NCBI GenBank assembly: GCA_033764265.1
Contig: JANRJB010000144.1
Span: forward strand, 1-25,322
Reading direction: 5' to 3'
Length of the DNA: 25,322 nt
Source of the DNA: VGEM01 sp033764265
GTDB lineage: Bacteria > Pseudomonadota > Alphaproteobacteria > Rhodospirillales > Rhodospirillaceae
A model generated the notes under the pieces. It ran no database searches. It was not told the DNA's origin and worked only from the letters and a program-made list of their open reading frames with translations. Position numbers and translations under genes: made by a program. Shown here piece after piece: positions 15,357-24,791 of the stretch. Numbering within the stretch: position 1 is the first letter of the stretch; every line of letters begins with the position of its first letter.

Positions 15357-15707
15357 CTATTGGGCCGCCATGACCGTGATCTCGACCAGGAAGTCCGGGC
15401 GCGGCAAACGGGCTTGAACGACCGTGCGCGCCGGAACAGCCGGTGGAGCCAGCCAGGCGACCCAGGCCGCGTTCATGGCGTCGAAGTGGGCCATATCGGC
15501 CAGATGAACCTGGGCGAACAGGATGCGCTCCTTCGACGATCCGGCGCGCGCCAACAACTCGTCGATCTTGGCCAGGACCAATCGGGTTTGTCCTTCGGCG
15601 TTGTCGGCCGGTTCCGGCGATGCCTGGCCGGAGACATAGACGATACCGTTGTGGATGACGGCGCGGCTGATGCGCGCGCCGGTGTCGATCCGTTCGATCG
15701 GCAGCAT
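15357..15707 (-). CDS. RidA-family protein, YoaB-like (copy 1)
   Basis: A 116-residue member of the RidA/YjgF/YER057c superfamily, small trimeric cytosolic proteins. Canonical RidA hydrolyses reactive enamine/imine intermediates from PLP enzymes; the role of the YoaB branch is not settled. The sequence (IERIDTGARISRAVIHNG, QVHLADMAHFDAMNAAWVAW) resembles Escherichia coli YoaB. The arginine that binds the substrate carboxylate in RidA is kept as R94 in PARTVVQARL, and the terminal VEITVMAA matches the family. The ATG at 15707 gives full alignment with the neighbouring copy. It follows that copy by 64 bases, which include a small hairpin (15724-15742). Confidence 0.88.
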   Translation of the reverse strand: MLPIERIDTGARISRAVIHNGIVYVSGQASPEPADNAEGQTRLVLAKIDELLARAGSSKERILFAQVHLADMAHFDAMNAAWVAWLAPPAVPARTVVQARLPRPDFLVEITVMAAQ

Positions 15708-15723
15708 GATCCCCCTCCGCTGT

Positions 15724-15742
15724 GCTGGCGTGAGGCGCCAGC
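15724..15742. promoter_or_regulatory. Small hairpin between the two RidA genes
   Basis: A 7-bp stem, GCTGGCG (15724-15730) with CGCCAGC (15736-15742) around a TGAGG loop, sits in the 64-base gap between the two YoaB-type genes. No T-run follows. It may tune relative expression or be chance. Confidence 0.25.
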
Positions 15743-15771
15743 GTAGCGGAAAGGACCGCGGCCCGAAGCGG

Positions 15772-16122
15772 CTACTTGGCGGCGATCACCGCGATTTCCA
15801 CCAGATACTGCGGACCGGCCAGCTTGGCCTCGACCGTCGCGCGCGCCGGGCCGGCGCCGGCCGGCACCCACGCATCCCATGCCTTGTTCATGTCGCCGAA
15901 GGTCTTCATGTCGGCCAGATAAATGGTCGCGGAGAGAATCCGCGATTTCGATGATCCGCATTTGGCCAGCAGCGCGTCGATCTGCGCCAGCACGGCCTTG
16001 GTCTGTCCGGTCACGTCGCCGGCCGGTTTGTCGGCCACCTGGCCCGCCAGGTAGATGGTGTCGCCGTGCACCACCGCCTGGCTCATGCGCGGTCCGGTCT
16101 CAAAGCGTTCGATCGCAGCCAT
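15772..16122 (-). CDS. RidA-family protein, YoaB-like (copy 2)
   Basis: A second 116-residue YoaB-type RidA protein. It aligns with copy 1 without a gap and is identical at 61 of 116 positions by hand count. It is the closer of the two to Escherichia coli YoaB (SATIYLADMKTFGDMNKAWDAWV) and keeps R94 in PARATVEAKL and the C-terminal VEIAVIAA. The start at 16122 lies 3 bases after the prfC stop, with AAAGGAT ahead of the ATG, so it is probably co-transcribed with prfC. The pair most likely arose by tandem duplication followed by divergence. Substrates are unknown. Confidence 0.9.
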   Translation of the reverse strand: MAAIERFETGPRMSQAVVHGDTIYLAGQVADKPAGDVTGQTKAVLAQIDALLAKCGSSKSRILSATIYLADMKTFGDMNKAWDAWVPAGAGPARATVEAKLAGPQYLVEIAVIAAK

Positions 16123-16125
16123 GGA

Positions 16126-17736
<1,611 letters not shown>

Positions 17737-17740
17737 GGCA

Positions 17741-18061
17741 TTACCCCGCACAGGCGTCGAGCTGAAGGGTCAACGTCGCGCCGTCCAGCCGTTCGGTGCA
17801 GGCAATCTGGCATGATAGTCGCGAAACCTCGGCGCTGTAGTCGGACATGTCGAGCAGATCGCGTTCCTCGTCGCCGGCCCGGCCGACGGCGCCCATCCAG
17901 TCGGGATGCACGTGCACATGGCAGGTGGCGCACGCCATCGCCCCGCCGCACTCGGCCTTGATCGGCAGGCCGGCGGCGCGGATCGCGTCCATCACGGAAC
18001 GGCCTCGCGCGCAACTGAACGGGTGCGCGCTGCCGTCGGGCAGCACCAGGGTCACGGGCAT
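17741..18061 (-). CDS. [2Fe-2S] ferredoxin, adrenodoxin/Isc type
   Basis: A 106-residue soluble electron carrier. Four cysteines in the adrenodoxin-type spacing bind the cluster: C38, C44, C47 (CGGAMACATC) and C84 (RLSCQI). The DMSDY...EVSRLSCQI region corresponds to the redox-partner surface of this class. Members deliver electrons to P450s, to Fe-S cluster assembly or to ring-hydroxylating systems, and the client is not evident here. The ATG at 18061 is the only sensible start. It lies 127 bases downstream of the ferredoxin reductase gene on the same strand, so the two probably form one electron-transfer chain from NADPH. It ends at the start of prfC. Confidence 0.92.
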   Translation of the reverse strand: MPVTLVLPDGSAHPFSCARGRSVMDAIRAAGLPIKAECGGAMACATCHVHVHPDWMGAVGRAGDEERDLLDMSDYSAEVSRLSCQIACTERLDGATLTLQLDACAG

Positions 18062-18188
18062 GGAGCGCGTTAATCTAGGAAAACCGGCCGGAATTCAATG
18101 ACAAATCAGGCGTTTTGACAGCCCGATTCGTGTGGGAGGGCCAACACGCGAAAATCTCGCGGCGGATGAGGGGCCACGGATCGTCCGG

Positions 18189-19232
18189 CTAAGAGGACAC
18201 GCCGATCTTGGCCTGAATACTGGAACTGGAGGTCGTGTGCTCGAACCGCAGCTTCTGGTTGGGGCGCGCATAGTGAAAACTGCCGTGCGCCATCAAGGCC
18301 GATTCGTGGAACCCGGACAGGATCAGCTTCAGCTTGCCGGGGTAGTCGCACATATCGCCGATGCAGAAAATGCCCTTCACGTTGGTCTCGAAGTTCTCGG
18401 TCGAGACCGGAATCTTGTTGCTGTCGAGATTGATACCCCAGTCTGCGATCGGGCCCAGCTTCATGGTCAGGCCGTAGAACGGCAGAAACACGTCGGTCGG
18501 CACGTCATACTCGCCCTTTTCGGCGTTCTTGAGCGTGACCGATTCGAGTTTGCCGCCTGTTCCGTTAAGCCGCACGATGTCGGCGATCTGCAGCGTCACC
18601 TTGCCGGACTTCACCAGGGCGTACATCTGGTCGACGGTGGCTTGCATGCCGCGAAAGTCGTTGCGGCGATGCACCAGCGACATGCCGCTGACGACGGGGT
18701 TCAGGTTGACGGTCCAGTCGAGCGCCGAATCACCGCCGCCGGCGATCATCACGGTCTTGCCGCGGAAGTTCTCCATCTTCCGCACGGAGTAGAACACCGA
18801 CTTGCCCTCGAACTCCTCGAGCCGGTCGAGCTTGGGCTTCTTGGGGGTGAAACTTCCGCCGCCACCGGCGATGCAGATGACGGGCGCTTCGATCACCGTG
18901 CCAGCGTCGGTGGTCAGTTTCCAGTTGCCATTGTCGAGCTTGGCCAGCGCGGCGGCCATTTCGCCGAAATGCATGGTCGGCTTGAACGGCGCGATCTGCT
19001 CCATCAGGTCGTTGACCAGTTCCTGGCCGGTGATCTTGATGCGGCTCGGGATGTCGAGAATGGCTTTTTCGGGATAGAGCTCGGCGCACTGGCCGCCCGG
19101 ACGGTCGAGAATGTCGATGACGTGGGCCGATAGCCCCAACAGTCCCAGCTCGAACACCGCGAACAGACCGACGGGACCCGCCCCGACGATGATCACGTCG
19201 GTCTTGTGTTGGCTATCGACGGCCTCGGGCAT
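18189..19232 (-). CDS. Ferredoxin-NADP(+) reductase, thioredoxin-reductase-like type
   Basis: A 347-residue homodimer-type flavoprotein that passes electrons between NADPH and ferredoxin. The FAD-binding GAGPVG lies at 17-22 and the NADPH-binding GGGDSA at 165-170. HRRNDFRG fits recognition of the NADPH 2'-phosphate, and the C-terminal FAD motif is IFCIGDMCDYPGKLKLI. There is no CxxC redox pair in the NADPH domain, which rules out thioredoxin reductase itself and supports the YumC/Rhodopseudomonas-type FNR. The C-terminal extension (FEHTTSSSS) is typical of that group. The ATG at 19232 lies 25 bases after the stop of the MoeA/MocA fusion. The ferredoxin gene directly downstream is the obvious candidate partner. 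Confidence 0.93.
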   Translation of the reverse strand: MPEAVDSQHKTDVIIVGAGPVGLFAVFELGLLGLSAHVIDILDRPGGQCAELYPEKAILDIPSRIKITGQELVNDLMEQIAPFKPTMHFGEMAAALAKLDNGNWKLTTDAGTVIEAPVICIAGGGGSFTPKKPKLDRLEEFEGKSVFYSVRKMENFRGKTVMIAGGGDSALDWTVNLNPVVSGMSLVHRRNDFRGMQATVDQMYALVKSGKVTLQIADIVRLNGTGGKLESVTLKNAEKGEYDVPTDVFLPFYGLTMKLGPIADWGINLDSNKIPVSTENFETNVKGIFCIGDMCDYPGKLKLILSGFHESALMAHGSFHYARPNQKLRFEHTTSSSSIQAKIGVSS

Positions 19233-19257
19233 CGCGATCCCCCTCCCCTGTCCGGTG

Positions 19258-20883
19258 TCACCGGGCGCGGCCGGCGAGATAATCGGCCCACTGCTGCGGC
19301 GTATCGAGATCGGTCAGGACGGCAGTGTCGTCAAATTCGATTTCGTAAACAAGGGACTCGTTGGCGCCGATCAAGTGCCGCGCGCCGACATCGCCCGACA
19401 CGGCCTGCATCTCGTCGAAGAAGCGCCGCGCCCACAGTACCGGGTTGCCGCGCTTGCCGGTGTGCACCGGCACGCCGATCGCCTTGCCGGCGGCCGGGTC
19501 GAAGGCGGAAATCAGCGCGTCGATATGGCGGGGCGCGATCGCCGGCATGTCGCCCAGGCAGATCACCGCGCCTTCGCAATCCGCCGGCAGCGCGCTTAAG
19601 CCCGCGCGTAGCGAGGTCGACAGGCCTTCGGCGTAAGCGGCGTTGTGTACGAATTTCGCGTCGAGATCCTTCAGCTGGGCGCGCAAGTCATCGGCCTGGT
19701 GGCCGGTGACGACGATCACGGGTCGGGCTGCCGAGGCCAGGACCGTTTCCGCCGTGCGCCGCACCAGGGCGACACCGTCCACAGGCATGAGCAGCTTGTT
19801 GAAGCTGCCCATGCGGCGCGACTGGCCGGCGGCCAGGACGATCGCGCCGATCTTGGGCGATTTGGCCGCAACGGTGCCGCGCACCGCTGCATCGCGCGGC
19901 AACGGCCGGCTGGGCGTGTCAACCAGCAGTCCGCCGACGCCCATCGCCATGATGTCCGCACGCGTCACCGGTATGCCCGCCGCCAGCCGGCGCAGCACCC
20001 AATCGAAGCCGTTGAGCTTGGGCGAACGCGCGCAGCCAGGCAGAACCAAGACCGGAACCGTACCGATGCGGCCGAGTACCAGAAGATTGCCGGGGTCGAC
20101 CGGCATTCCGAAGTGCTCGATGATCCCGCCGGCGTCGACGATGGCTTGCGGGATCACGTCGTGACGATCGGTGGTGGCCGAGGCGGCGGCAATCAGGATC
20201 GTCTCCGCGCCGCCAGCCAGCGCGCGTGCGATTTCGCGGCCGCAGTCGTCGGTGGCGTGGGCGCAGCGCGTGGTCGAGATCACGGTTCCGTCGACGGCCT
20301 TGATGCGGTCCTGGGTCAGGGCCTCGGTCGACGCCACCACAGTTTCCTTCACGCCCGGCAACAGCGTACTGATGATCGCGACTTTTTTCGGCGCAAACGG
20401 CGCGACCGCGACCGCCGGGCTTGACACAAATTCCGCCACGCGGGCCATGACAGCAGCGGACACGGCGAACGGGATGATCTTGACGGTGGCAATCACCTGG
20501 CCGGGCTTGACGGCGTCGAGATCGGGCAAGGTCGCGACCGTCACGGACTCGTCGATCCGGTTCATGGCGTCGATCAGCTCGGCATCGACCCGCACCAATC
20601 CGGCGCGGGCCGCTTCCAGATTGCAGCGGCCGGTGCGGGCGGCCGAGCGCCTGACGTGTTCGCCGGACAGTCTGGCGGCAATGGCGCCGGCGGCTTCGTC
20701 CTCGGGAACATCCCCGGAGTCCAGGCGCGCGCCGATCACGCTGACGATGCCGGCCGCCTGAAGCATGGCGATGTCGGCAGCGGCGACGACGTGGCCTTTT
20801 TTCAGGACAAGCGAGCCCTGGCGCAAGGTGTGCGCCAGCACGACACCCGTGGCCTCGGCCACCGGAACGGATCCGAACTTCAT
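19258..20883 (-). CDS. Molybdopterin-binding domain (MoeA-like) fused to MocA-like cytidylyltransferase
   Basis: A 541-residue two-domain protein of molybdenum-cofactor synthesis. Residues 1 to about 340 resemble a molybdopterin-binding MoeA/MoCF region (MKFGSVPVAEATGVVLAHTLR at the start; a cofactor-binding core with ILIAAASATTDRHDVIPQA). Residues from about 345 form a nucleotidyltransferase (IVLAAGQSRRMGSFNKLL, ICLGDMP, GKRGNPVLW). The LAAG form of the loop is that of MocA, which uses CTP to make molybdopterin cytosine dinucleotide, rather than the LAGG of GTP-using MobA. MCD is the cofactor of bacterial xanthine-oxidase-family hydroxylases. The ATG at 20883 overlaps the xdhC stop (ATGA); the open frame further upstream is shadow of xdhC. 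This fused architecture is known in proteobacteria. Confidence 0.9.
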   Translation of the reverse strand: MKFGSVPVAEATGVVLAHTLRQGSLVLKKGHVVAAADIAMLQAAGIVSVIGARLDSGDVPEDEAAGAIAARLSGEHVRRSAARTGRCNLEAARAGLVRVDAELIDAMNRIDESVTVATLPDLDAVKPGQVIATVKIIPFAVSAAVMARVAEFVSSPAVAVAPFAPKKVAIISTLLPGVKETVVASTEALTQDRIKAVDGTVISTTRCAHATDDCGREIARALAGGAETILIAAASATTDRHDVIPQAIVDAGGIIEHFGMPVDPGNLLVLGRIGTVPVLVLPGCARSPKLNGFDWVLRRLAAGIPVTRADIMAMGVGGLLVDTPSRPLPRDAAVRGTVAAKSPKIGAIVLAAGQSRRMGSFNKLLMPVDGVALVRRTAETVLASAARPVIVVTGHQADDLRAQLKDLDAKFVHNAAYAEGLSTSLRAGLSALPADCEGAVICLGDMPAIAPRHIDALISAFDPAAGKAIGVPVHTGKRGNPVLWARRFFDEMQAVSGDVGARHLIGANESLVYEIEFDDTAVLTDLDTPQQWADYLAGRAR

Positions 20884-21599
20884 GCTTCGGCGTCCTTCGG
20901 TGCGTCGGCCTTGGCGTCGGCGCGCAGTGTCTGGATGATCTGGGCCATGATCGAGACCGCGATCTCGGCCGGCGACACGGCATTGATGTTCAATCCGACG
21001 GGCCCGTGGATGCGAGCAAGCTGATCGTCGCCGAAGCCGTCGCCTTTCAGCCGTTGCAGACGCTTGGCGTGGGTTTTCCGGCTGCCGAGCGCGCCGATGT
21101 AGAACGCGGACGAACGCAACGCAGCCGCCAGCGCCGGATCGTCGAGCTTTGGATCGTGCGTCAGCGTCACGACGGCCGTGCGCGGAGTCAGCGCGATCTG
21201 CGCCATGGCCTCGTCGGGCCAGGCGTCGATGGCGGTGACGCCCTCGAAGTTGCCCGAACGCACGAAGGCCGCGCGCGGATCGATCACGGTCACGTCGAAG
21301 CCCGCCAGCCGCGCCATCGGCACCAGGGCCTGGGCGATATGGACCGCGCCGACCACGACCATGCGCGGCGGCGGGCCGTAGACGCGGACGTACAGCGTCG
21401 TGCCCTCGATCGGACGCGATTGGTCGGCGGCGAGCAGCCGTTGAATTTCCGTCAGGTGCGTCTGAATTAGGTTTGCGTCGCCGATCGTGCGCCGACCGAC
21501 CACCAAGGCTTGAACGCCGGTGGCGGTATCTGTGATCAGCGCGCACGGCTCGGCCTTGGCCAAACCGGCATTGAGCGCAGCGAGGACATCGGCCTTCAT
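20880..21599 (-). CDS. XdhC-family protein, C-terminal Rossmann half
   Basis: A 239-residue protein corresponding to the Rossmann (XdhC_C) half of XdhC, the chaperone that binds molybdenum cofactor and helps its sulfuration and insertion into xanthine-dehydrogenase-type enzymes. Visible features are the nucleotide-binding segment MVVVGAVHIAQALVPMA, FDVTVIDPRAAF, TAVVTLTHDPKLDD, FYIGALGSRKTHAKRLQRL and IHGPVGLNINAVSPAEIAVSIMAQI, all typical of the domain. The ATG at 21599 overlaps the stop of the preceding gene (21596-21598), and its own stop overlaps the next start by 4 bases. XdhC is often one polypeptide; here the two domains are separate, tightly coupled genes. Confidence 0.9.
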   Translation of the reverse strand: MKADVLAALNAGLAKAEPCALITDTATGVQALVVGRRTIGDANLIQTHLTEIQRLLAADQSRPIEGTTLYVRVYGPPPRMVVVGAVHIAQALVPMARLAGFDVTVIDPRAAFVRSGNFEGVTAIDAWPDEAMAQIALTPRTAVVTLTHDPKLDDPALAAALRSSAFYIGALGSRKTHAKRLQRLKGDGFGDDQLARIHGPVGLNINAVSPAEIAVSIMAQIIQTLRADAKADAPKDAEA

Positions 21600-21922
21600 T
21601 CGACCGGTTCCACGTAGACTTGAACCCGGCCGCCGCAAGCCAGCCCGACTTCCCATGCCATTTCGTTGGTCACGCCGAATTCCAGCAGTTTGGGTGCGCC
21701 TGTCGCGATCGCCTCCTGGCCGGCGCCGACGACCGCGCCTTCGATGCAGCCGCCCGACACCGAGCCGACGAATTCGCCGTCGTCGCGGATGGCGAGGTGG
21801 CTGCCGGCCGGGCGCGGCGAGGAGCCCCAGGTCTTGACCACGGTGGCGAGCGCGGCCTTGTGGCCCTGGGCGCGCCACGCAGCGAGCTGAGCGATGGGGT
21901 CAACGGCGGTCATGAGTTCCAT
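21596..21922 (-). CDS. XdhC/CoxI-domain protein, N-terminal half
   Basis: A 108-residue protein matching the N-terminal XdhC_CoxI domain: AALATVVKTWGSSPRPAGSHLAI, GEFVGSVSGGCIEGAVV and GLACGGRVQVYVEPV. The conserved cysteines in SGGCIEG and LACGG are both present; in this family they are implicated in binding the molybdenum cofactor. ATG 21922 or 21913 may be used. It starts 6 bases after the coxE-like gene and its stop overlaps the xdhC C-terminal half, so the two halves should be made in similar amounts and probably act as a complex. Confidence 0.9.
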   Translation of the reverse strand: MELMTAVDPIAQLAAWRAQGHKAALATVVKTWGSSPRPAGSHLAIRDDGEFVGSVSGGCIEGAVVGAGQEAIATGAPKLLEFGVTNEMAWEVGLACGGRVQVYVEPVE

Positions 21923-21928
21923 TTCATG

Positions 21929-23116
21929 TTATGCGGCACGCAACGCCGGGCGGTCGGCATGGTGGTCGGACAAGGCCGCGACCAGATCGGCGAGGCTGTC
22001 GAGATTATGCACCGGGCGAAAGTCGTCGACATGAGGCAGCATGGCCTTGATGCCGAGCGATTTGGGTTCGAACGCCGCGTAGCGCAAGAGCGGATTGAGC
22101 CAGATCAGCCGGCGGCATGACCGATGAAGCAGGGCCATTTCCTTGGCCAAGCCATCGCCGCCGTCGCGGTCGAGGCCGTCGCTGATCAGCAATACCACCG
22201 CCCCCTGCCCCAGCACCCGGCGCGACCAGCGGCGATTGAACTCCGCCAGCGCCTGGCCGATGCGGGTGCCACCGCCCCAGTCCTGCACCGAACGGCCGAC
22301 GCGCGCCAGCGCCACGTCGGGATCGCGATGGGCGATTTCGCGGGTGATGTTGGACAGCCGCGTGCCGAACAGAAAAACGTGCACGCGGTCGCGGTCATTG
22401 GTGATGGCGTGCAGAAAATGCAGCAGAATGCGCGAATACGCGGCCATCGAGCCGGAAATGTCGCACAGAGCGACGATCGGCGGATGGCGCAGCCGCCGAC
22501 GCTTGCGCACCAGAGTCCAGGCGCCGCCGGCGCGCACCATGCCGCGCAGGGTGGCACGCATATCCACGCGCGGACCGGCATGCGCCGGGGCAAACCGCCG
22601 CGTTGGCGTTTCGGGGATCGGCAGGCGCAGGGTGGTTATCAGAGCGCGGGCGTCGGACCATTCCGCGGCGCTCATGGTTTCGAAATCCTGCTGGCGCAGC
22701 CTTTCCGCAGCGGACCAACTGGCGACGCCATCGGCCGAAGGGTCGGCGTCTTCGGCCGGTTCGGCGTGTCCGCGCGGCGCCGCGTCGGCGAACGCATCGC
22801 TCAGGCGTCGCGGTACGGGTTTGGCGGGCGGCGGCGCTGCGTCGGCGACATTATCGAGTAGCGAAAGCCCAACATCGGGTTCGACGGACGCCTGAAAGAA
22901 GCGCTCGAACGCCAAGCGGAATAGTTCGCTCTGGGCGTGGCGATCGACGAACACCGCGTGCAGGGCCCAATACATGTCCTCGCGTTGCGTGACGTCGACA
23001 TAATTGATCGCGTTCAGTCCATCGATCAGCTTGCCCGGACCGATGGGCAGCCCCGCGCGGCGCAGGACGCGCGCGAAGTGCATGATGTTGACAGGCAGTG
23101 CCGAAAAGTCCGACAC
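21929..23116 (-). CDS. coxE: VWA-domain protein, CoxE-like
   Basis: A 395-residue cytoplasmic protein of the CoxE family. The N-terminal half is conserved in the family (VNIMHFARVLRRAGLPIGPGKLIDGL). A Pro/Ala/Asp-rich variable linker follows at about 90-135. The C-terminal von Willebrand A domain has a MIDAS site, D219-I-S-G-S223, and GGGTRIGQAL plus LLISDGLDRDGG further on. In CO-dehydrogenase operons CoxE works with the CoxD ATPase in maturation of the molybdenum-copper active site; MoxR/VWA pairs generally act as metal-insertion or remodelling chaperones. The start is GTG 23116 with AGGAG 7 bases ahead, 9 bases after the coxD stop. The symbol reflects family similarity, not proof of a CO dehydrogenase. 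Confidence 0.9.
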   Translation of the reverse strand: MSDFSALPVNIMHFARVLRRAGLPIGPGKLIDGLNAINYVDVTQREDMYWALHAVFVDRHAQSELFRLAFERFFQASVEPDVGLSLLDNVADAAPPPAKPVPRRLSDAFADAAPRGHAEPAEDADPSADGVASWSAAERLRQQDFETMSAAEWSDARALITTLRLPIPETPTRRFAPAHAGPRVDMRATLRGMVRAGGAWTLVRKRRRLRHPPIVALCDISGSMAAYSRILLHFLHAITNDRDRVHVFLFGTRLSNITREIAHRDPDVALARVGRSVQDWGGGTRIGQALAEFNRRWSRRVLGQGAVVLLISDGLDRDGGDGLAKEMALLHRSCRRLIWLNPLLRYAAFEPKSLGIKAMLPHVDDFRPVHNLDSLADLVAALSDHHADRPALRAA

Positions 23117-23125
23117 GGCGCGCTC

Positions 23126-24034
23126 CTAACCCGCCGCGGCGCGCCGCGCCTCGGCGATACCGCGCGTAGCGACCTCGCCCCTCACCCGCGCGATGTCGTC
23201 CTGGTACTTGAGCACAACGCCGAGCGTGTCGTTGACCGCTCCGGAATCAAGTTCCCGGGCATGGAGCGCCTGCAAAGCACGCGCCCAATCGAGGGTCTCG
23301 GCGATGCCGGGTGGCTTGAACAGTTCAAGTCCGCGCAGCATCTGCACGAACGACACGATCTGCGTCGCCAACACCGCGCCGGCTTCCGGCACCTTGGTCG
23401 CCAGGATCGCACGCTCGCGCTCGGCGGTCGGGTAGTCGACCCAGTGGTACAAGCAGCGGCGCTTGATGGCGTCGTGGATTTCACGGGTTCGGTTCGAGGT
23501 CATCACCACCAGCGGCGGCTGGGCCGCTGTGATGGTGCCGATCTCGGGCACGGTGACCTGGAAGTCGGAGAGAATCTCCAGAAGAAACGCCTCGAACGGC
23601 TCGTCGGCGCGGTCAAGTTCGTCGATCAACAGCACCGGCGGACCGGCGGCCAGCGGACGCAAGGCCCGCAGCAGAGGCCGTTCGATCAGGTAGTCGGGGC
23701 CGTAAATGTCCTGGGCGACCGTTTGGGCCGCACCCGAGGCCTCGGCCAGTCGGATTGCCATCATCTGGCGCGGGTAGTTCCACTCGTAGACCGCCGTCGC
23801 GGCGTCGAGGCCTTCGTAGCACTGCAGGCGAATCAATTCGCGGCCAAGCCCTTGCGCCAGCACCTTGGCGATCTCGGTCTTGCCGACGCCGGCCTCGCCC
23901 TCCAGGAACAACGGCTTGTGCATCACCAGTGAAAGGTAGAGCGCGGTCACCAGCGGCCGGTCGGCGACATAGCCGCCCTGCCGCAGCAGCGCGGCGGCCT
24001 GGTCGATCGACCCCGGCAATTGAATGGGCGTCAT
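23126..24034 (-). CDS. coxD: MoxR-family AAA+ ATPase, CoxD-like
   Basis: A 302-residue ATPase with Walker A GEAGVGKT (46-53), Walker B LLIDELD (134-140), sensor-1 region VVMTSNRTREIHDAIKRRC and a helical lid. MoxR AAA+ proteins act as chaperones with VWA partners. CoxD is the member found in CO-dehydrogenase and related molybdenum-hydroxylase clusters, where it is needed to build the functional metal centre. It is the first gene of the leftward operon coxD-coxE-xdhC(N)-xdhC(C)-moeA/mocA. The ATG at 24034 is the first in frame. The 89-base divergent spacer to the glutathione transferase gene contains a GGCC-GAC-GGCC dyad near 24081-24091 but no clear promoter. Confidence 0.92.
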   Translation of the reverse strand: MTPIQLPGSIDQAAALLRQGGYVADRPLVTALYLSLVMHKPLFLEGEAGVGKTEIAKVLAQGLGRELIRLQCYEGLDAATAVYEWNYPRQMMAIRLAEASGAAQTVAQDIYGPDYLIERPLLRALRPLAAGPPVLLIDELDRADEPFEAFLLEILSDFQVTVPEIGTITAAQPPLVVMTSNRTREIHDAIKRRCLYHWVDYPTAERERAILATKVPEAGAVLATQIVSFVQMLRGLELFKPPGIAETLDWARALQALHARELDSGAVNDTLGVVLKYQDDIARVRGEVATRGIAEARRAAAG

Positions 24035-24123
24035 GTGCGATTTTGAATGGGCCGCAGGGATGAGACGATGTTATCTGATCGGCCGACGGCCTGACCAGAA
24101 ACTTGTGCACAGGAGCGATCCCG

Positions 24124-24771
24124 ATGAACGATGCGCGCTCGCTGACCATCTTCCACTCCCCCCAGACCCGTTCGACCGGTGTCGTCATCCTGGTGGAGGA
24201 ACTGGGCGCGCCTTACACGCTGCACGTCGTCAATATGAAAGCCGGCGATCAGCGCAAACCCGGATACTTGGCCGTGAACCCGATGGGCAAAGTGCCGGCC
24301 GCCAGGCACGGCGATGCACTGATCACCGAACAGGGCGCGCTTTACATCTACCTTGCCGACCTGTTTCCGGCCGCAGGGCTCGCCCCGGCATTGACCGACC
24401 CGCTGCGCGGGCCTTACCTGCGCTGGTTGGTGTTTTACGGCTCTTGCTTCGAACCGGCGATCGTCGACCGTTCGATGCAGCGCCCGCCCGGCAATCTTGG
24501 CATGTCGCCTTACGGCGACTTCGACACCATGTGGGCCACCGTGACCGGACAACTGGCCAAAGGGCCTTATCTTTTGGGTGAGCGGTTCACCGCTGCCGAC
24601 ATCTTGTGGGGCACGGCCCTGAAGTGGATCACCGATTACAAGCTGGTGCCACCGGCGCCCGAGGTGATGGCCTACACCGCGCGCATCGCCGCGCGGCCGG
24701 CGGTGGCCAAGGTCACAGCCATGGACGCGCAACTGGCCGCCGAACACGCGGCGGCAGCCGGGAAAACCTAA
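24124..24771 (+). CDS. Glutathione S-transferase family protein
   Basis: A 215-residue cytosolic protein with an N-terminal thioredoxin-like domain (LTIFHSPQTRSTGVVILVEELGAPYTLHVV) containing the cis-proline segment MGKVPA and the glutathione-binding E-Q/S pair in ITEQGAL. An all-helical C-terminal domain has the N-capping box FTAADILWG. A serine in HSPQTRS is the likely catalytic residue by position. The ATG at 24124 has AGGAG 8 bases ahead; a GTG at 24103 is less likely. It is divergent from coxD and convergent with the small-subunit gene. Substrate is unknown; a link to the molybdenum genes is only positional. Confidence 0.9.
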   Translation: MNDARSLTIFHSPQTRSTGVVILVEELGAPYTLHVVNMKAGDQRKPGYLAVNPMGKVPAARHGDALITEQGALYIYLADLFPAAGLAPALTDPLRGPYLRWLVFYGSCFEPAIVDRSMQRPPGNLGMSPYGDFDTMWATVTGQLAKGPYLLGERFTAADILWGTALKWITDYKLVPPAPEVMAYTARIAARPAVAKVTAMDAQLAAEHAAAAGKT

Positions 24772-24787
24772 GCCGGCAATGGCCGGC
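24772..24787. terminator. Short hairpin between convergent gst and small-subunit genes
   Basis: GCCGGC (24772-24777) pairs with GCCGGC (24782-24787) around AATG, directly between two convergent stop codons. The stem is only 6 bp and has no T-run, so it is a weak candidate. Confidence 0.25.
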
Positions 24788-24791
24788 GCGA

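Noticed and set aside
18132..19133. 333-codon open frame antisense to the ferredoxin reductase
   Set aside because: The minus-strand gene carries clear FAD and NADPH motifs; the plus-strand frame is its shadow.
20884..21546. Upstream extension of the MoeA/MocA fusion frame (221 residues)
   Set aside because: The extension is Arg-rich out-of-frame translation of xdhC; the ATG at 20883 with its 4-bp overlap is the natural start.
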